From: Bryobacterales bacterium
GTDB lineage: Bacteria; Acidobacteriota; Terriglobia; Bryobacterales; Bryobacteraceae
Direction of reading: 5' to 3'
NCBI GenBank assembly: GCA_003162425.1
Contig: PMOK01000266.1
Span: forward strand, 1 to 46,930
DNA: 46,930 bases
In this document: in pieces, positions 7,771 through 15,353 of the stretch
Position numbering within the stretch: the first letter of the stretch is position 1
Layout of the letters: every line of letters begins with the position of its first letter
Translations under genes and position numbers: made by a program
Notes under the pieces: generated by a model
What the model saw: the letters and a program-made list of their open reading frames with translations, nothing else
Database searches by the model: none
What the model was told of the DNA's origin: nothing

Positions 7771-9639
7771 TTAAGACAATCCCACCACGCGTCCAGTCTC
7801 GGGGTCTAAATCAACATCATAGTAGCCCGGCCGCGTGGGCAATCCAGGCATGGTACTCATCGCTCCGAGCAACGGATAGAGGAAGCCTGCGCCCACGCTG
7901 GCACGAATATCCCGCACAGGCACGATGAATCCGGTTGGAACGCCTTTGAGGTTAGGATCATGGCTCAAGCTCAGGTGGGTTTTGGCCATGCAGATGGGAA
8001 GTTTGTCGAAACCGTTGCGAGTGTATAGCTCAATTTTGTTTTCGGCCTCTGGAGAGTACTCGACGCCGGCGCCACCATACATTTCGCGCACGATGGTCTC
8101 GATTTTTTGCTTGATGCTCACATTCAATGGATAAAGGAACTGGAAGTGAGCGGGCTGCTTGCACGCCGCGATTACGGCCTTGCCTAACTCCACTGAGCCT
8201 GCGCCTCCTTCGGCCCAATGATTCGACATGACCGCATCCTCAGCGCCCGCTTGGATGGCCACGCGGCGCACCAAGTCAATTTCAGCGTTCGTGTCATCCG
8301 AGAAGCGATTCACGGCCACCACTACCGGAATCCCAAAGGCGCGAGCGTTCTGAATCATTTTTCCGAGGTTGGGCAAGCCTTTTTCGAGCAAGCCTAGATT
8401 CTCTTCGGTGTAGGCCGGATCCAGCGGTTGTCCGGCCACTACCTTCGGACCGCCGCCGTGCATTTTCAAAGCGCGGATGGTAGCCACCAGCACCACGCAG
8501 TTGGGAACCAGACCGCTGTAGCGGCATTTGATGTTGAAAAATTTCTCCATGCCGATGTCGGCGCCGAAACCAGCTTCCGTGAGAACGTATCCATCGGCGC
8601 CCACCAGTTTGAGTGCGATCTGATCCGCCACAATGGACGAATTTCCGTGAGCAATATTGGCGAATGGGCCCGCATGCACGAACGCCGGCGTACCTTCCAG
8701 CGTCTGCATCAGGTTAGGCATGATGGCATCCTTCATCAGGGCCGCCAGCGCTCCGCCAACACCCAGATCATCAGCGGTGATGGGTGCGCCGGCGCGATTG
8801 GTGCCGATTACCATGCGGCCCAGGCGGTCCCGCATATCGGCGAGATCGGTGGTGAGCGCGAGAACAGCCATGATCTCGCTGGCCACCGTGATATCGAAGC
8901 CTGTGACGCGTGTCCGGCCTTTTTCTTCCGCACCTTGCCCGATGGTGATCTGGCGCAGCATACGGTCGCAGGTGTCCATCACACGGCGCCAGGTGATGCT
9001 GTCCGGGTCAATATCGAGGCGCGCGAAGCGGCTGCGCTCTTCGGTGGTGAGTTGGTTGGGATCGGTCTTTGAAATCCCCAGATTGCGCAGGCGGCGCAGC
9101 ATCACGGGAGAGAATCGCCGGCTGCCGTCTTTCGACGGAGGGCAGAGCCGATTGAAGAGCGCCTCATCCGTCTGACTGTGTTCGTGGAAGATTCGAGTGT
9201 CGATAGCGGCAGCCAGGAGATTGTTCGCAGCGGTTATGGCGTGGATATCGCCGGTCAGGTGGAGATTGAAATCCTCCATGGGAATAATCTGGCTGTAGCC
9301 GCCACCGGCCGCGCCGCCTTTGATACCGAACGTCGGACCTTGGCTAGGCTGGCGAATGCAAGTGAACACGTTCTTGCCGAGGTGTGCTCCAAGCGCTTGG
9401 CTGAGCCCCACCGTGGTGGTGGTTTTGCCCTCACCCAGCGGCGTGGGGGTAATCGCGGTCACGACAATGTAGTTGCCGTTCGGAGCATCCTTGAGCCGAT
9501 TCGCGATGGACAAATGCACCTTCGCCTTGGACCTTCCGTACAGTTCGAGCTCATCCGGAAGGATACCGGCTCGCGTGGCGATCTCGTCTATCGGAATCGG
9601 TGTCGAAGCCTGCGCGATTTCAAGATCGGAAGACAACAT
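7771..9639 (-). CDS. fhs: Formate-tetrahydrofolate ligase
   Basis: ATP-dependent ligation of formate to THF giving 10-formyl-THF. The 622-residue protein has the nucleotide-binding loop TPLGEGKT (66-73) and the conserved [22 protein letters not shown] region. The FTHFS signature region [20 protein letters not shown] and the C-terminal [21 protein letters not shown] are also present. It is about 60 residues longer than common bacterial FTHFS and closer in length to the synthetase domain of C1-THF synthases. The extra length includes [20 protein letters not shown]. It is followed after 7 bases by fchA. I see no folate riboswitch in the leader. Confidence 0.97.
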   Translation of the reverse strand: MLSSDLEIAQASTPIPIDEIATRAGILPDELELYGRSKAKVHLSIANRLKDAPNGNYIVVTAITPTPLGEGKTTTTVGLSQALGAHLGKNVFTCIRQPSQGPTFGIKGGAAGGGYSQIIPMEDFNLHLTGDIHAITAANNLLAAAIDTRIFHEHSQTDEALFNRLCPPSKDGSRRFSPVMLRRLRNLGISKTDPNQLTTEERSRFARLDIDPDSITWRRVMDTCDRMLRQITIGQGAEEKGRTRVTGFDITVASEIMAVLALTTDLADMRDRLGRMVIGTNRAGAPITADDLGVGGALAALMKDAIMPNLMQTLEGTPAFVHAGPFANIAHGNSSIVADQIALKLVGADGYVLTEAGFGADIGMEKFFNIKCRYSGLVPNCVVLVATIRALKMHGGGPKVVAGQPLDPAYTEENLGLLEKGLPNLGKMIQNARAFGIPVVVAVNRFSDDTNAEIDLVRRVAIQAGAEDAVMSNHWAEGGAGSVELGKAVIAACKQPAHFQFLYPLNVSIKQKIETIVREMYGGAGVEYSPEAENKIELYTRNGFDKLPICMAKTHLSLSHDPNLKGVPTGFIVPVRDIRASVGAGFLYPLLGAMSTMPGLPTRPGYYDVDLDPETGRVVGLS

Positions 9640-9668
9640 CTACGTTATTATAGGCGACCGGCTTCGCC

Positions 9669-9780
9669 GTTCGGTTCTTCAGTTCTTCGGTTCCTCAGTT
9701 CTTCGGTTCGTCCAACCGGCCCGTTCGCTCTAAGCGCATGTGGTTCCCGGAACCGATGAACCGAAGAACCGAATAACCGC
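9669..9780. repeat. Heptad-run inverted repeat (GGTTCTT-CGGTTC type)
   Basis: Runs of GTTCTTCGGTTC-like heptads (9672-9710) face their complement (GAACCGAAGAACCGAATAACC, truncated here, 9748-9778) across about 40 bases. Transcribed RNA could fold into a long imperfect hairpin. It sits between the end of the universal stress gene and the start of fhs. A second copy of the heptad run, without the inverted arm, is at 23041-23087. It may act as a bidirectional terminator or be a mobile palindrome. Confidence 0.75.
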
Positions 9781-9809
9781 CGAGCAAGCGCTAGCGCAGT
9801 GAGGCGTTA

Positions 9810-10685
9810 TCATACGCTGATCACGGGACACGGGGCGTCGCGAACGATTGCGTAGGCGTTGCTGCGCAGACGGCCTAGCGGTTTTTGGATGACGCCACGG
9901 CCGATCACCACCAAATCCGCCTGTTCGCGAAGAGCCAGCTCTCGCACTACATGACCGGTGCGGCCAGCCTCCACCGAAACGTTCAGGCTGGTGCCAGCCT
10001 GCTCTTGCAACTTCGCGATCCGCTCCCGTGCGACGTTGAAAACGAAATCGCGCAGCGGATCCTCGGTGCAATTGAACTGTTCTTCTTCGAAGCCTGATAC
10101 GGCATGTACCAGCCGGAGGCAAGCGCGTTGTTCGCTCGCAAACTGCGCAGCCCAGTGGAGCAGGGGAATGTCCTTGGCTGCCTCCGCGCGGATGGCGCAC
10201 AGGATCTGGCGCCACTCCCTTTCCGGCCGCACGGCCATGTCTCCAGGATGTGTGGCTGTCCACACCGGACATTCGGCATCATGCAGGACCTTGGCCGTCA
10301 CGGAACCCATCAACAGGCCTCGGACAGGCCCGTAGCCGTGCGTGGGCATCATGATCAAGCTGGTGTTCTTTTGGTACGCCACGCGAGCGATAATCGCGGC
10401 CGCATCTCCGGATTGGATGCAAGGCTGAACGGAGACCTCTTCGAACTCTTCCGTCCGGAAGGCCGCCAATTCATTGCGCCGAGCCTCCACCAATTCGGGC
10501 ATATCTACCCAGGCGCCGAACGCGGCTTCTCCGCTAGCTCCGTACCAGGCCGGAGGAACCTCCACTACGTGCAGCAGCGTGACATCGGAGTGAAAGCGGG
10601 CGGCTAGCGCCTTCACGAACGGCGCCGCTGCATGGCTTTGTTGCGAGAGATCGACGGGGAAGAGGATGCGCGGGAAGGAAATCAT
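9810..10685 (-). CDS. Universal stress protein, two tandem USP domains
   Basis: From the ATG at 10685 the product has 291 residues with two UspA-like domains. The first ends MPTHGYGPVRGLLMGSVTAKVLHDAECPVW, with the G-x2-G-x9-G-S nucleotide-binding pattern. The second ends VIGRGVIQKPLGRLRSNAYAIVRDAPCPVISV and keeps only part of that pattern, so the first domain is the likelier ATP binder. I chose 10685 over the upstream ATG at 10715 because AAAGGAG lies 6 bases before it. It lies downstream of hsp20 but is separated from it by a terminator, so it is probably transcribed on its own as well. Confidence 0.92.
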   Translation of the reverse strand: MISFPRILFPVDLSQQSHAAAPFVKALAARFHSDVTLLHVVEVPPAWYGASGEAAFGAWVDMPELVEARRNELAAFRTEEFEEVSVQPCIQSGDAAAIIARVAYQKNTSLIMMPTHGYGPVRGLLMGSVTAKVLHDAECPVWTATHPGDMAVRPEREWRQILCAIRAEAAKDIPLLHWAAQFASEQRACLRLVHAVSGFEEEQFNCTEDPLRDFVFNVARERIAKLQEQAGTSLNVSVEAGRTGHVVRELALREQADLVVIGRGVIQKPLGRLRSNAYAIVRDAPCPVISV

Positions 10686-10732
10686 AGTGAGCTCCTTTCT
10701 TCCGATCAAGTTCAATGCACGCTGAGCACCAA

Positions 10733-10759
10733 GAAAAAAGGGGATGCCTTCGCACCCCC
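10733..10759 (-). terminator. Rho-independent terminator of hsp20
   Basis: Read on the minus strand: GGGGGTGC (10759-10752), loop GAAG, GCATCCCC (10747-10740), then six T (10739-10734). The stem has eight pairs, one of them G-U. It lies 38 bases past the hsp20 stop. Confidence 0.85.
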
Positions 10760-10766
10760 AAAATTT

Positions 10767-10789
10767 GGCAAGCCGGAGGCTTGCCCTAC
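10767..10789. repeat. Dispersed palindrome GCAAGCCTCCGGCTTGC
   Basis: Minus-strand reading is GTAGGGCAAGCC-TCC-GGCTTGCC. The stem-loop is perfect with 8 pairs, and the GTAGGGC flank resembles that of other palindromes in the window. A second copy with TGTAGC at its flank is at 27419-27442, inside the end of lysS. Confidence 0.8.
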
Positions 10790-10796
10790 TTCGGTC

Positions 10797-11177
10797 TTAC
10801 TTCACCGCTTGGATCGGAATGTTACGAAGAGCCGGTTTCATCTCTGGCACCGGGATCACCACTTCGAGCACTCCGTTGTTCAGCTCGGCCTTAATCAGGT
10901 CCGCTTTCGCTCCCTTGGGCAGCGGAATGGAGCGGTAGAACTTGCCATAGCTGCGCTCGGTCCGGAAGAAGCCCTCCTCCTTTTTCTCCTTCATTAGCTT
11001 CTTCTCGCCTTCGATCACCAGCGCGTCGTCAATCACCGAGACCTTCACTTCCTCTTTGGGAATTCCGGGAATTTCGGCGGTGACTATGAAGTTGCCGTCC
11101 TTGTGTTTCACTTCCAGAGGCGGCGCCCACAGTTCGAATTCGGGCGGATTCGCAAAGTTGGCAAAATTCCGATCCAT
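10797..11177 (-). CDS. Hsp20 small heat-shock protein
   Basis: A 126-residue alpha-crystallin-domain chaperone that holds unfolding proteins as oligomers. The domain runs from about residue 14 (ELWAPPLEVKHKDGNFIVTAEIPGIPKEEVKVSV) to the ALVIEGEKK strand and the conserved GVLEVVIPV motif. The C-terminal I-x-I anchor is present as IPI (120-122). The N-terminal arm is short. The ATG has GAGGAG directly in front of it with no spacer, and the upstream codons back to a TAA read NERYVPFTEE in the same frame, so the 5' end may be altered or regulated (see 11178-11220). Transcription ends at the terminator at 10733-10759. Confidence 0.93.
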   Translation of the reverse strand: MDRNFANFANPPEFELWAPPLEVKHKDGNFIVTAEIPGIPKEEVKVSVIDDALVIEGEKKLMKEKKEEGFFRTERSYGKFYRSIPLPKGAKADLIKAELNNGVLEVVIPVPEMKPALRNIPIQAVK

Positions 11178-11220
11178 CTCCTCGGTGAACGGTACATACC
11201 GCTCGTTAGCTTACCGAGTG
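11178..11220 (-). promoter_or_regulatory. Possible thermosensing leader of hsp20
   Basis: The 43 bases before the hsp20 ATG contain CTCGGT (11218-11213) complementary to ACCGAG (11186-11181), which runs into the GAGGAG in front of the start. Inside is a second small stem, CGGT-ATGT-ACCG. In RNA this could cover part of the ribosome binding site at low temperature, as in known small-heat-shock thermometers. The stem is short and the spacing to the ATG is odd, so this is tentative. The rest of the gap (11221-11450) shows no gene and no clear CIRCE element. Confidence 0.3.
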
Positions 11221-11450
11221 GCGTGTCCGCAGATCGCTTTCATTTAAAGACACATCGCGAACACGGCGTGCAACGTGACCCTCATCGCTCGGAAGCGCTG
11301 CGCGCCGTATTCCGGTGTGCTTCGGACGAACTGACGAATCTTGAACGAAATTGCACGGGATGTGCCGAATCCGGCGGTGGTGGGATTGTGAAATGGATCA
11401 AATAGTTACAATGGCTGGAATGGCTGATCGATCGCGCCGAGTGACCAGTT

Positions 11451-11945
11451 TCACGCACCCACATTTGGGTGAAAACCCGCCACAACCACAGGTTTGTGCA
11501 TCACCTGAAAGTTCACCGACCGGGCCACAAAGCAAACCTCGTGCGCCTTGTGATGAACGGCAAGTGCGTCTTCAATGCGTGATTCATCCGTGATGGTCAT
11601 CCTTGGATGAAGTGTGACCACGGTGAATTCGCCGGAACCGTCAGCGCGCTCTACCATTTCTCCGGCGGCTTCATCGGAGTAATCAGTAACAACAATCCCG
11701 GCGGCCGCGCAGAGGTGCAGCACCCAGAGCATGTGGCACGCTGATAGCGCGCCCACCAGCAGGTCCTCTGGACTGTAGCGGGCCGGATCGCCGTGGAAGA
11801 GAGGATCGGAAGAGCCTTGAATGGCCGCGGCCTTCTTCGGCGCCGTGATTTCATGATTGCGGCTGTACGCCTTGTATTCACTGGTGCCGGAACCCAGATT
11901 GCCCGTCCAGGTGGTGGTGGTTTGATAGTGATGAATTCTCGACAT
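11451..11945 (-). CDS. OsmC/Ohr-family peroxide-detoxifying protein
   Basis: A 164-residue OsmC-like protein. The two redox cysteines expected for thiol peroxidase activity are visible: C70 in LLVGALSACHMLWVL and C138 in HEVCFVARSVNF. The N-terminal HYQTTTTWTGNLGSGTSEYKAYSR is typical of the YhfA/OsmC-like branch. The family reduces organic hydroperoxides with lipoyl or other thiols. It lies in a small stress cluster with Hsp20 and the universal stress protein but has its own leader, facing the aldo/keto reductase across about 130 bases. Confidence 0.92.
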   Translation of the reverse strand: MSRIHHYQTTTTWTGNLGSGTSEYKAYSRNHEITAPKKAAAIQGSSDPLFHGDPARYSPEDLLVGALSACHMLWVLHLCAAAGIVVTDYSDEAAGEMVERADGSGEFTVVTLHPRMTITDESRIEDALAVHHKAHEVCFVARSVNFQVMHKPVVVAGFHPNVGA

Positions 11946-11967
11946 GCTTTCTCCCTAATACTATTTT

Positions 11968-11994
11968 GTCCCCTTGCTTACGCGCGGGGCTACA
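11968..11994. repeat. Dispersed repeat, CCCCTTGCTTACGCGCGGGG family
   Basis: A 27-base copy (GTCCCC...GGGGCTACA). Other copies are at 20041, 20081, 20121 (inverted), 25924 and 25989 (inverted). It is followed by a short CCAGCAACCAGCCAC run (12030-12044) related to the heptad repeats elsewhere. Confidence 0.9.
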
Positions 11995-12076
11995 TTGAGC
12001 GTTCGGTAAACCACGACAGCAGTCACCAGCAACCAGCCACAGCATGTGGTAATTTTGCAGTAGCATGGAGGCACCC

Positions 12077-12940
12077 ATGAATCGGCGCAACTTCCTTCGC
12101 AATGCGGCGGCCGGCACCATCGCCCTGCACTCGTTTCCCTACCACCTCTTCGCAAATGGAACCAAGAAATACGCCACAGACCGCATAAAGCTGGGACCGC
12201 GCGGCGTAGAGCTCAGCCGGCTGGCGATGGGCACCGGCACCGATGGCGTGGGTGGCAGTTCCAACCAAACTCGCAAGCTAGGCATGGCGGGGCTTGCGAA
12301 CCTGTTCGATGCCGCTTACGATCAAGGCGTCACATTTTGGGATTCCGCCGATCAATACGGAACGCATCCGCACGTTAAGGAAGCATTGAAGCGAGTCAAG
12401 CGCGAGCGCGTCACCATCCTCAGCAAAACGCACGCCTCCACTGAAAAGGAAATGCGCGCGGATCTGGACCGCTTCCGGCGCGAGCTCGGTACCGACTACA
12501 TCGACATTCTGCTGCTGCACTGCATGATGGATGATGACTGGCCGGAACGCAAGAAAGGCGCCATGGCGGTAATCTCGGAGGCGCAGGAAAAGGGCATTGT
12601 GCGCACGCACGGAACTTCCTGCCACACGCTGGGCGCTCTCAAGGCCGCTGCGCGAAATCCGTGGGTGGAAGTGGATCTGGCGCGCATCAATCCCGCGCAG
12701 GCGCAGATGGATTCCGACCCCGCCACGGTAATCTCCGTTCTCAAGCAAATGAAGGCCGCCGGGAAAGGCGTGATCGGGATGAAGATTCTGGGAGCCGGAG
12801 CGCTGCGCAACCGCGTTGACGAGAGTTTGCAATTCGCTTTGTCCTTGGATTGCGTGGATTGTTTTACCATCGGAAGCGAGAGCCGCGCCGAGATGGAAGA
12901 TTTGCTGCGGAAAATTCCCGCGGCCAGCGTGCGCGGTTGA
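12077..12940 (+). CDS. Tat-exported aldo/keto reductase
   Basis: A 287-residue aldo/keto reductase with a twin-arginine signal: MNRRNFLRNAAAGTIALHSF. The catalytic tetrad is visible as D89 and Y94 (DSADQYG), K117 (ILSKTHA) and H148 (LLLHCMM). The start at 12077 is preferred because GGAGG lies 5 bases before it; an ATG at 12065 would precede that site. Export of an NAD(P)H-family fold suggests a cofactor loaded in the cytoplasm before Tat transport. The C-terminal helix (ESRAEMEDLLRKIPAASVRG) is usual for the family. The gene is followed after 29 bases by an exported Cys/His protein. Confidence 0.9.
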   Translation: MNRRNFLRNAAAGTIALHSFPYHLFANGTKKYATDRIKLGPRGVELSRLAMGTGTDGVGGSSNQTRKLGMAGLANLFDAAYDQGVTFWDSADQYGTHPHVKEALKRVKRERVTILSKTHASTEKEMRADLDRFRRELGTDYIDILLLHCMMDDDWPERKKGAMAVISEAQEKGIVRTHGTSCHTLGALKAAARNPWVEVDLARINPAQAQMDSDPATVISVLKQMKAAGKGVIGMKILGAGALRNRVDESLQFALSLDCVDCFTIGSESRAEMEDLLRKIPAASVRG

Positions 12941-12969
12941 TGTACTCTTAAAGACAAAAGGGAGGAAAC

Positions 12970-13485
12970 ATGTTGAACTTGACCAAGATGATCCTGTGCT
13001 CGGTTGCTGCTATCACGATTGCATCCGGCCTGAACGGTGCTATCCTGCATCCGGAAATGACGGTGGCGGCCGACGCGGGCACTTATGCAAAACCGGCTGG
13101 GACGCTGGGGGAAAAACCGGCTGAGCCTTGGACCGCCACTACTATCGAAGCGGGCGTTGACAAGAAACCGCAACCCGGTAAGGTTGTTACCGAGGTCGGA
13201 GAGATTATCGATCTGTCGTGCTATCTCCAGCTCGGCAAGCATGGCGAGAAGCACAAAGCGTGCGGCACCAAATGCCTTCAGAACAGCCAGCCGATCGGAC
13301 TGCTGACCAAGAGCGGCGAGGTCTACATGCTGATGGAAGAAGAGCACGATCCCCGGCGTGACGGACAGACTACATTTCGCCAAGCTGCAATCGACAATTT
13401 CGCCAAGATCATCGAGGTTACCGGAACAGAGGCCTCGGTCGGAGGCTACAAAGCGATTTTCGTTCAGGGATACGTGAAGAAATAG
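12970..13485 (+). CDS. Exported protein with a Cys/His cluster
   Basis: A 171-residue protein with a signal peptide (MLNLTKMILCSVAAITIASGLNGA). After a Pro/Lys-rich linker comes VVTEVGEIIDLSCYLQLG and a compact cluster C84-x6-H91-x3-H95-x2-C98-x3-C102, then a beta-rich end (EVTGTEASVGGYKAIFVQGYVKK). The cluster looks like a metal or heme-free redox site; I do not know a named family for it. The ATG has an excellent ribosome binding site (AAGGGAGGAAAC). It sits between the Tat aldo/keto reductase and a binding lipoprotein, all on one strand, so the three may serve one periplasmic process. That process is not identifiable from the sequence. Confidence 0.8.
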   Translation: MLNLTKMILCSVAAITIASGLNGAILHPEMTVAADAGTYAKPAGTLGEKPAEPWTATTIEAGVDKKPQPGKVVTEVGEIIDLSCYLQLGKHGEKHKACGTKCLQNSQPIGLLTKSGEVYMLMEEEHDPRRDGQTTFRQAAIDNFAKIIEVTGTEASVGGYKAIFVQGYVKK

Positions 13486-13495
13486 GATCCTCGGA

Positions 13496-14446
13496 GTGAG
13501 AAAGCGCCTGGCTGTTATCGGCTTACTGGCGCTTCTCGCCACCGGCTGCAATCGCGAACATAAGAAGGTTATCGCTGTTATCCCGAAAGGGAATTCCGAT
13601 ATTTTCTGGCAGTCCGTGCACGCCGGGGCGGTGAAGGCCGCTCGGGAGAATAATGTGGACGTGGCCTGGGACGGTCCTGCGACCGAAACCGACTACGGTG
13701 CGCAGCTTCAAAAAGTGGATGCGATGCTCAGCCGTCGGGTGGATGCTATCGCGCTTGCGCCAATCGATCGGCAGGCCCTGGTGAGCGTGGTCCAGCGCGC
13801 CGCGGATCGCAAAGTTCCGGTAATCATTTTCGATTCGGGTATCGATACGGATCGTTTTGTCGCGCAAGTGGCTACCGATAATTACAAAGCCGGCCAAATT
13901 GCCGCCGAACGGATGGGGAAGGTTCTGGGTGGCAAAGGCACTGTAGTGATGGTAGCGGTAAAACCCGGCGCCGCGTCCACCGAAGCGCGCGAGAAGGGAT
14001 TTGAGGATATTATCCACCAGAAGTTTTCGGCCATCCAGATTCTGGATAAACGTTACGGCATGGCCTTGGTCTCCCAATCCCTGCTAGTCACCGAGAACAT
14101 GCTTACCGCGCATCCGGATGTGGATGGAATCTTTTCGTCGAACGAGTCTACAACCATCGGCGCCGCCCAGGCGCTACGCAGCCGGCAACGCAAGGTGAAG
14201 CTGGTGGGGTTCGACTGGAGCCCGACACTGCTGGATGATCTTCAGTCCGGATTAGTGGATTCCCTTGTGATTCAAGACCCGTTCCAAATGGGATATCAGG
14301 CCGTGCTCAGTGCGGTGAAACATTTGCAAGGTCAGCCGGTGACGAGAATCACGGACCTGGCGCCGCGGCTGATCGATCGCGACAACCTGAACGATGCCGC
14401 CATTCAGTTGCAGTTGCATCCGGATCTGCAGAAGTATCTGGAATAG
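13496..14446 (+). CDS. Sugar-type periplasmic binding lipoprotein
   Basis: A 316-residue substrate-binding protein of the RbsB/periplasmic LacI-like type. It has a lipoprotein signal MRKRLAVIGLLALLATGC with the lipobox LATGC, then KVIAVIPKGNSDIFWQSVHAGAVKAARE, RRVDAIALAPIDRQALVSVV, VPVIIFDSGID and the DGIFSSNESTTIGAAQAL hinge region. The start is GTG, 10 bases after the previous stop, so it is likely in one operon with it. No permease or ATPase gene follows, so this is an orphan receptor. It could feed a transporter elsewhere or act as a sensor. The ligand is probably a pentose or related sugar by family, but unproven. Confidence 0.9.
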   Translation: MRKRLAVIGLLALLATGCNREHKKVIAVIPKGNSDIFWQSVHAGAVKAARENNVDVAWDGPATETDYGAQLQKVDAMLSRRVDAIALAPIDRQALVSVVQRAADRKVPVIIFDSGIDTDRFVAQVATDNYKAGQIAAERMGKVLGGKGTVVMVAVKPGAASTEAREKGFEDIIHQKFSAIQILDKRYGMALVSQSLLVTENMLTAHPDVDGIFSSNESTTIGAAQALRSRQRKVKLVGFDWSPTLLDDLQSGLVDSLVIQDPFQMGYQAVLSAVKHLQGQPVTRITDLAPRLIDRDNLNDAAIQLQLHPDLQKYLE

Positions 14447-14454
14447 AACGTTTG

Positions 14455-14814
14455 TCAGTGATTTGGCGGGTAGCCAAATGCCTTGGCAACATCGTCGGCT
14501 GAAATAGCCTTCAATTGGACGTTTTCGCTGCCGTTATCATCAAGCGTAATACTGGTCGCTTTGCGTTCGAACATCTGAAGAAACTCAGGGGCTTGGACGG
14601 CGTCCGATTCAAGCTCGTCCTAAGCGAAGATCTTGTAGCTTCCCGGAACAATTTCGTCGAGGTTGAAGTTTCCATTCTGATCCGCCAAGGTGTTGCGGAA
14701 AAGATCCATCCTTCTCTGCAGGCTGGCACCGTCGGGTATCAGGGTGACTTTGGCGCCCCCTGCCGGCTTATCGGCCTCCACCACCGTCCCCTGTGATGTG
14801 CGCAGCCCCCATCC
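14455..14814 (-). pseudogene. Decayed carboxypeptidase-regulatory-like (beta-sandwich) gene fragment
   Basis: Minus-strand translation gives GTVVEADKPAGGAKVTLIP, then DLFRNTLADQNGNFNLDEIVPGSYKIFA, a TAG at 14622-14620, then DELESDAVQAPEFLQMFERKATSITLDD and NVQLKAI. This is the usual A-G-A-x-V-x-L and G-x-F-x-L-x-x-I-x-P-G-x-Y-x-L pattern of carboxypeptidase-regulatory-like domains. The family normally has Trp after FA, so TGG to TAG would explain the stop. The frame also meets a TAA at its 5' side (14817-14815), and the rest of the gene is missing. It runs convergently into the binding-protein gene. Confidence 0.7.
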
Positions 14815-14883
14815 TTACAGGTTCCTACTACGCAACCGCGGAGGTCGCGATACCCCTTCAGCCGTTAACTCCAGCGAGGATGA

Positions 14884-15012
14884 GCAACTTATTTCTACGG
14901 CTCTGACAGACGTGTCTATGTGAGTAATGACCTATATCGGAAGATCGTGGAAGCGCAACTGAAGGGCGCTGAGTTCGACCCCTGTGAGACCCCATCAGGG
15001 ACGAAACCGTGA
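14884..15012 (+). pseudogene. Short coding remnant
   Basis: An open stretch of 42 codons between two stops reads ATYFYGSDRRVYVSNDLYRK then IVEAQLKGAEFDPCETPSGTKP. The YVSNDLYRKIVEAQLKGAEF part resembles the end of DUF1629-like (immunity-type) proteins, which often show [Y/F]VS-x5-[I/V]-x5-[L/I]-x-G-x-x-F. There is no start codon with a ribosome binding site and no upstream part, so it is at most a relic. The remaining bases of 14815-15070 show nothing I recognise. Confidence 0.3.
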
Positions 15013-15070
15013 CAAAGTGCGGATTCGGGGTTCGAATGGGAATTTCACCGTCGGTAACTCGCCTAGTTTC

Positions 15071-15244
15071 TTAGCTGACGGCGAAACTGCTGGTGATTTT
15101 TGAAAAAATCGTGCTTACGGAAGGCATCAGACTGCTCGGAAAGATTCCTGCTACCACCACGGCCAGCGTTGCGGCTAACAGCGCGTACTCGATCATATCC
15201 TGACCATCTTCCTCCTGCCATAGTTTACTTAGTAGTGAACGCAT
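15071..15244 (-). CDS. Flp-type (type IVb) pilin
   Basis: From the ATG at 15244 the product has 57 residues: MRSLLSKLWQEEDGQDMIEYALLAATLAVVVAG followed by a short tail. The G14/Q15 junction with E19-Y20 is the Flp prepilin cleavage motif, after which a single hydrophobic helix begins. GGAAGG lies 8 bases before the ATG; the upstream in-frame codons do not look pilin-like. Flp pilins form tight-adherence pili assembled by Tad proteins. No tad or prepilin-peptidase gene is in the window, so this is an orphan subunit gene. Confidence 0.88.
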   Translation of the reverse strand: MRSLLSKLWQEEDGQDMIEYALLAATLAVVVAGIFPSSLMPSVSTIFSKITSSFAVS

Positions 15245-15353
15245 GTTCGTAGCCTTCCTACATTCAATATTGAAGCCGTTGCATGGGTATCGCAACCGAG
15301 AAATAACCGTAAGTCGATGGGCAAACATTCTTAGCCCATTAGTACTACTCTCA

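Noticed and set aside
9640..9668. Tetrahydrofolate riboswitch before fhs
   Set aside because: The gap is filled by a heptad inverted repeat and shows no conserved riboswitch core that I can identify.
15025..15060. tRNA-like T-loop (GGGTTCGAAT)
   Set aside because: The flanks do not form a T stem (GGGG against GGGA), and no acceptor or anticodon arm is found around it.
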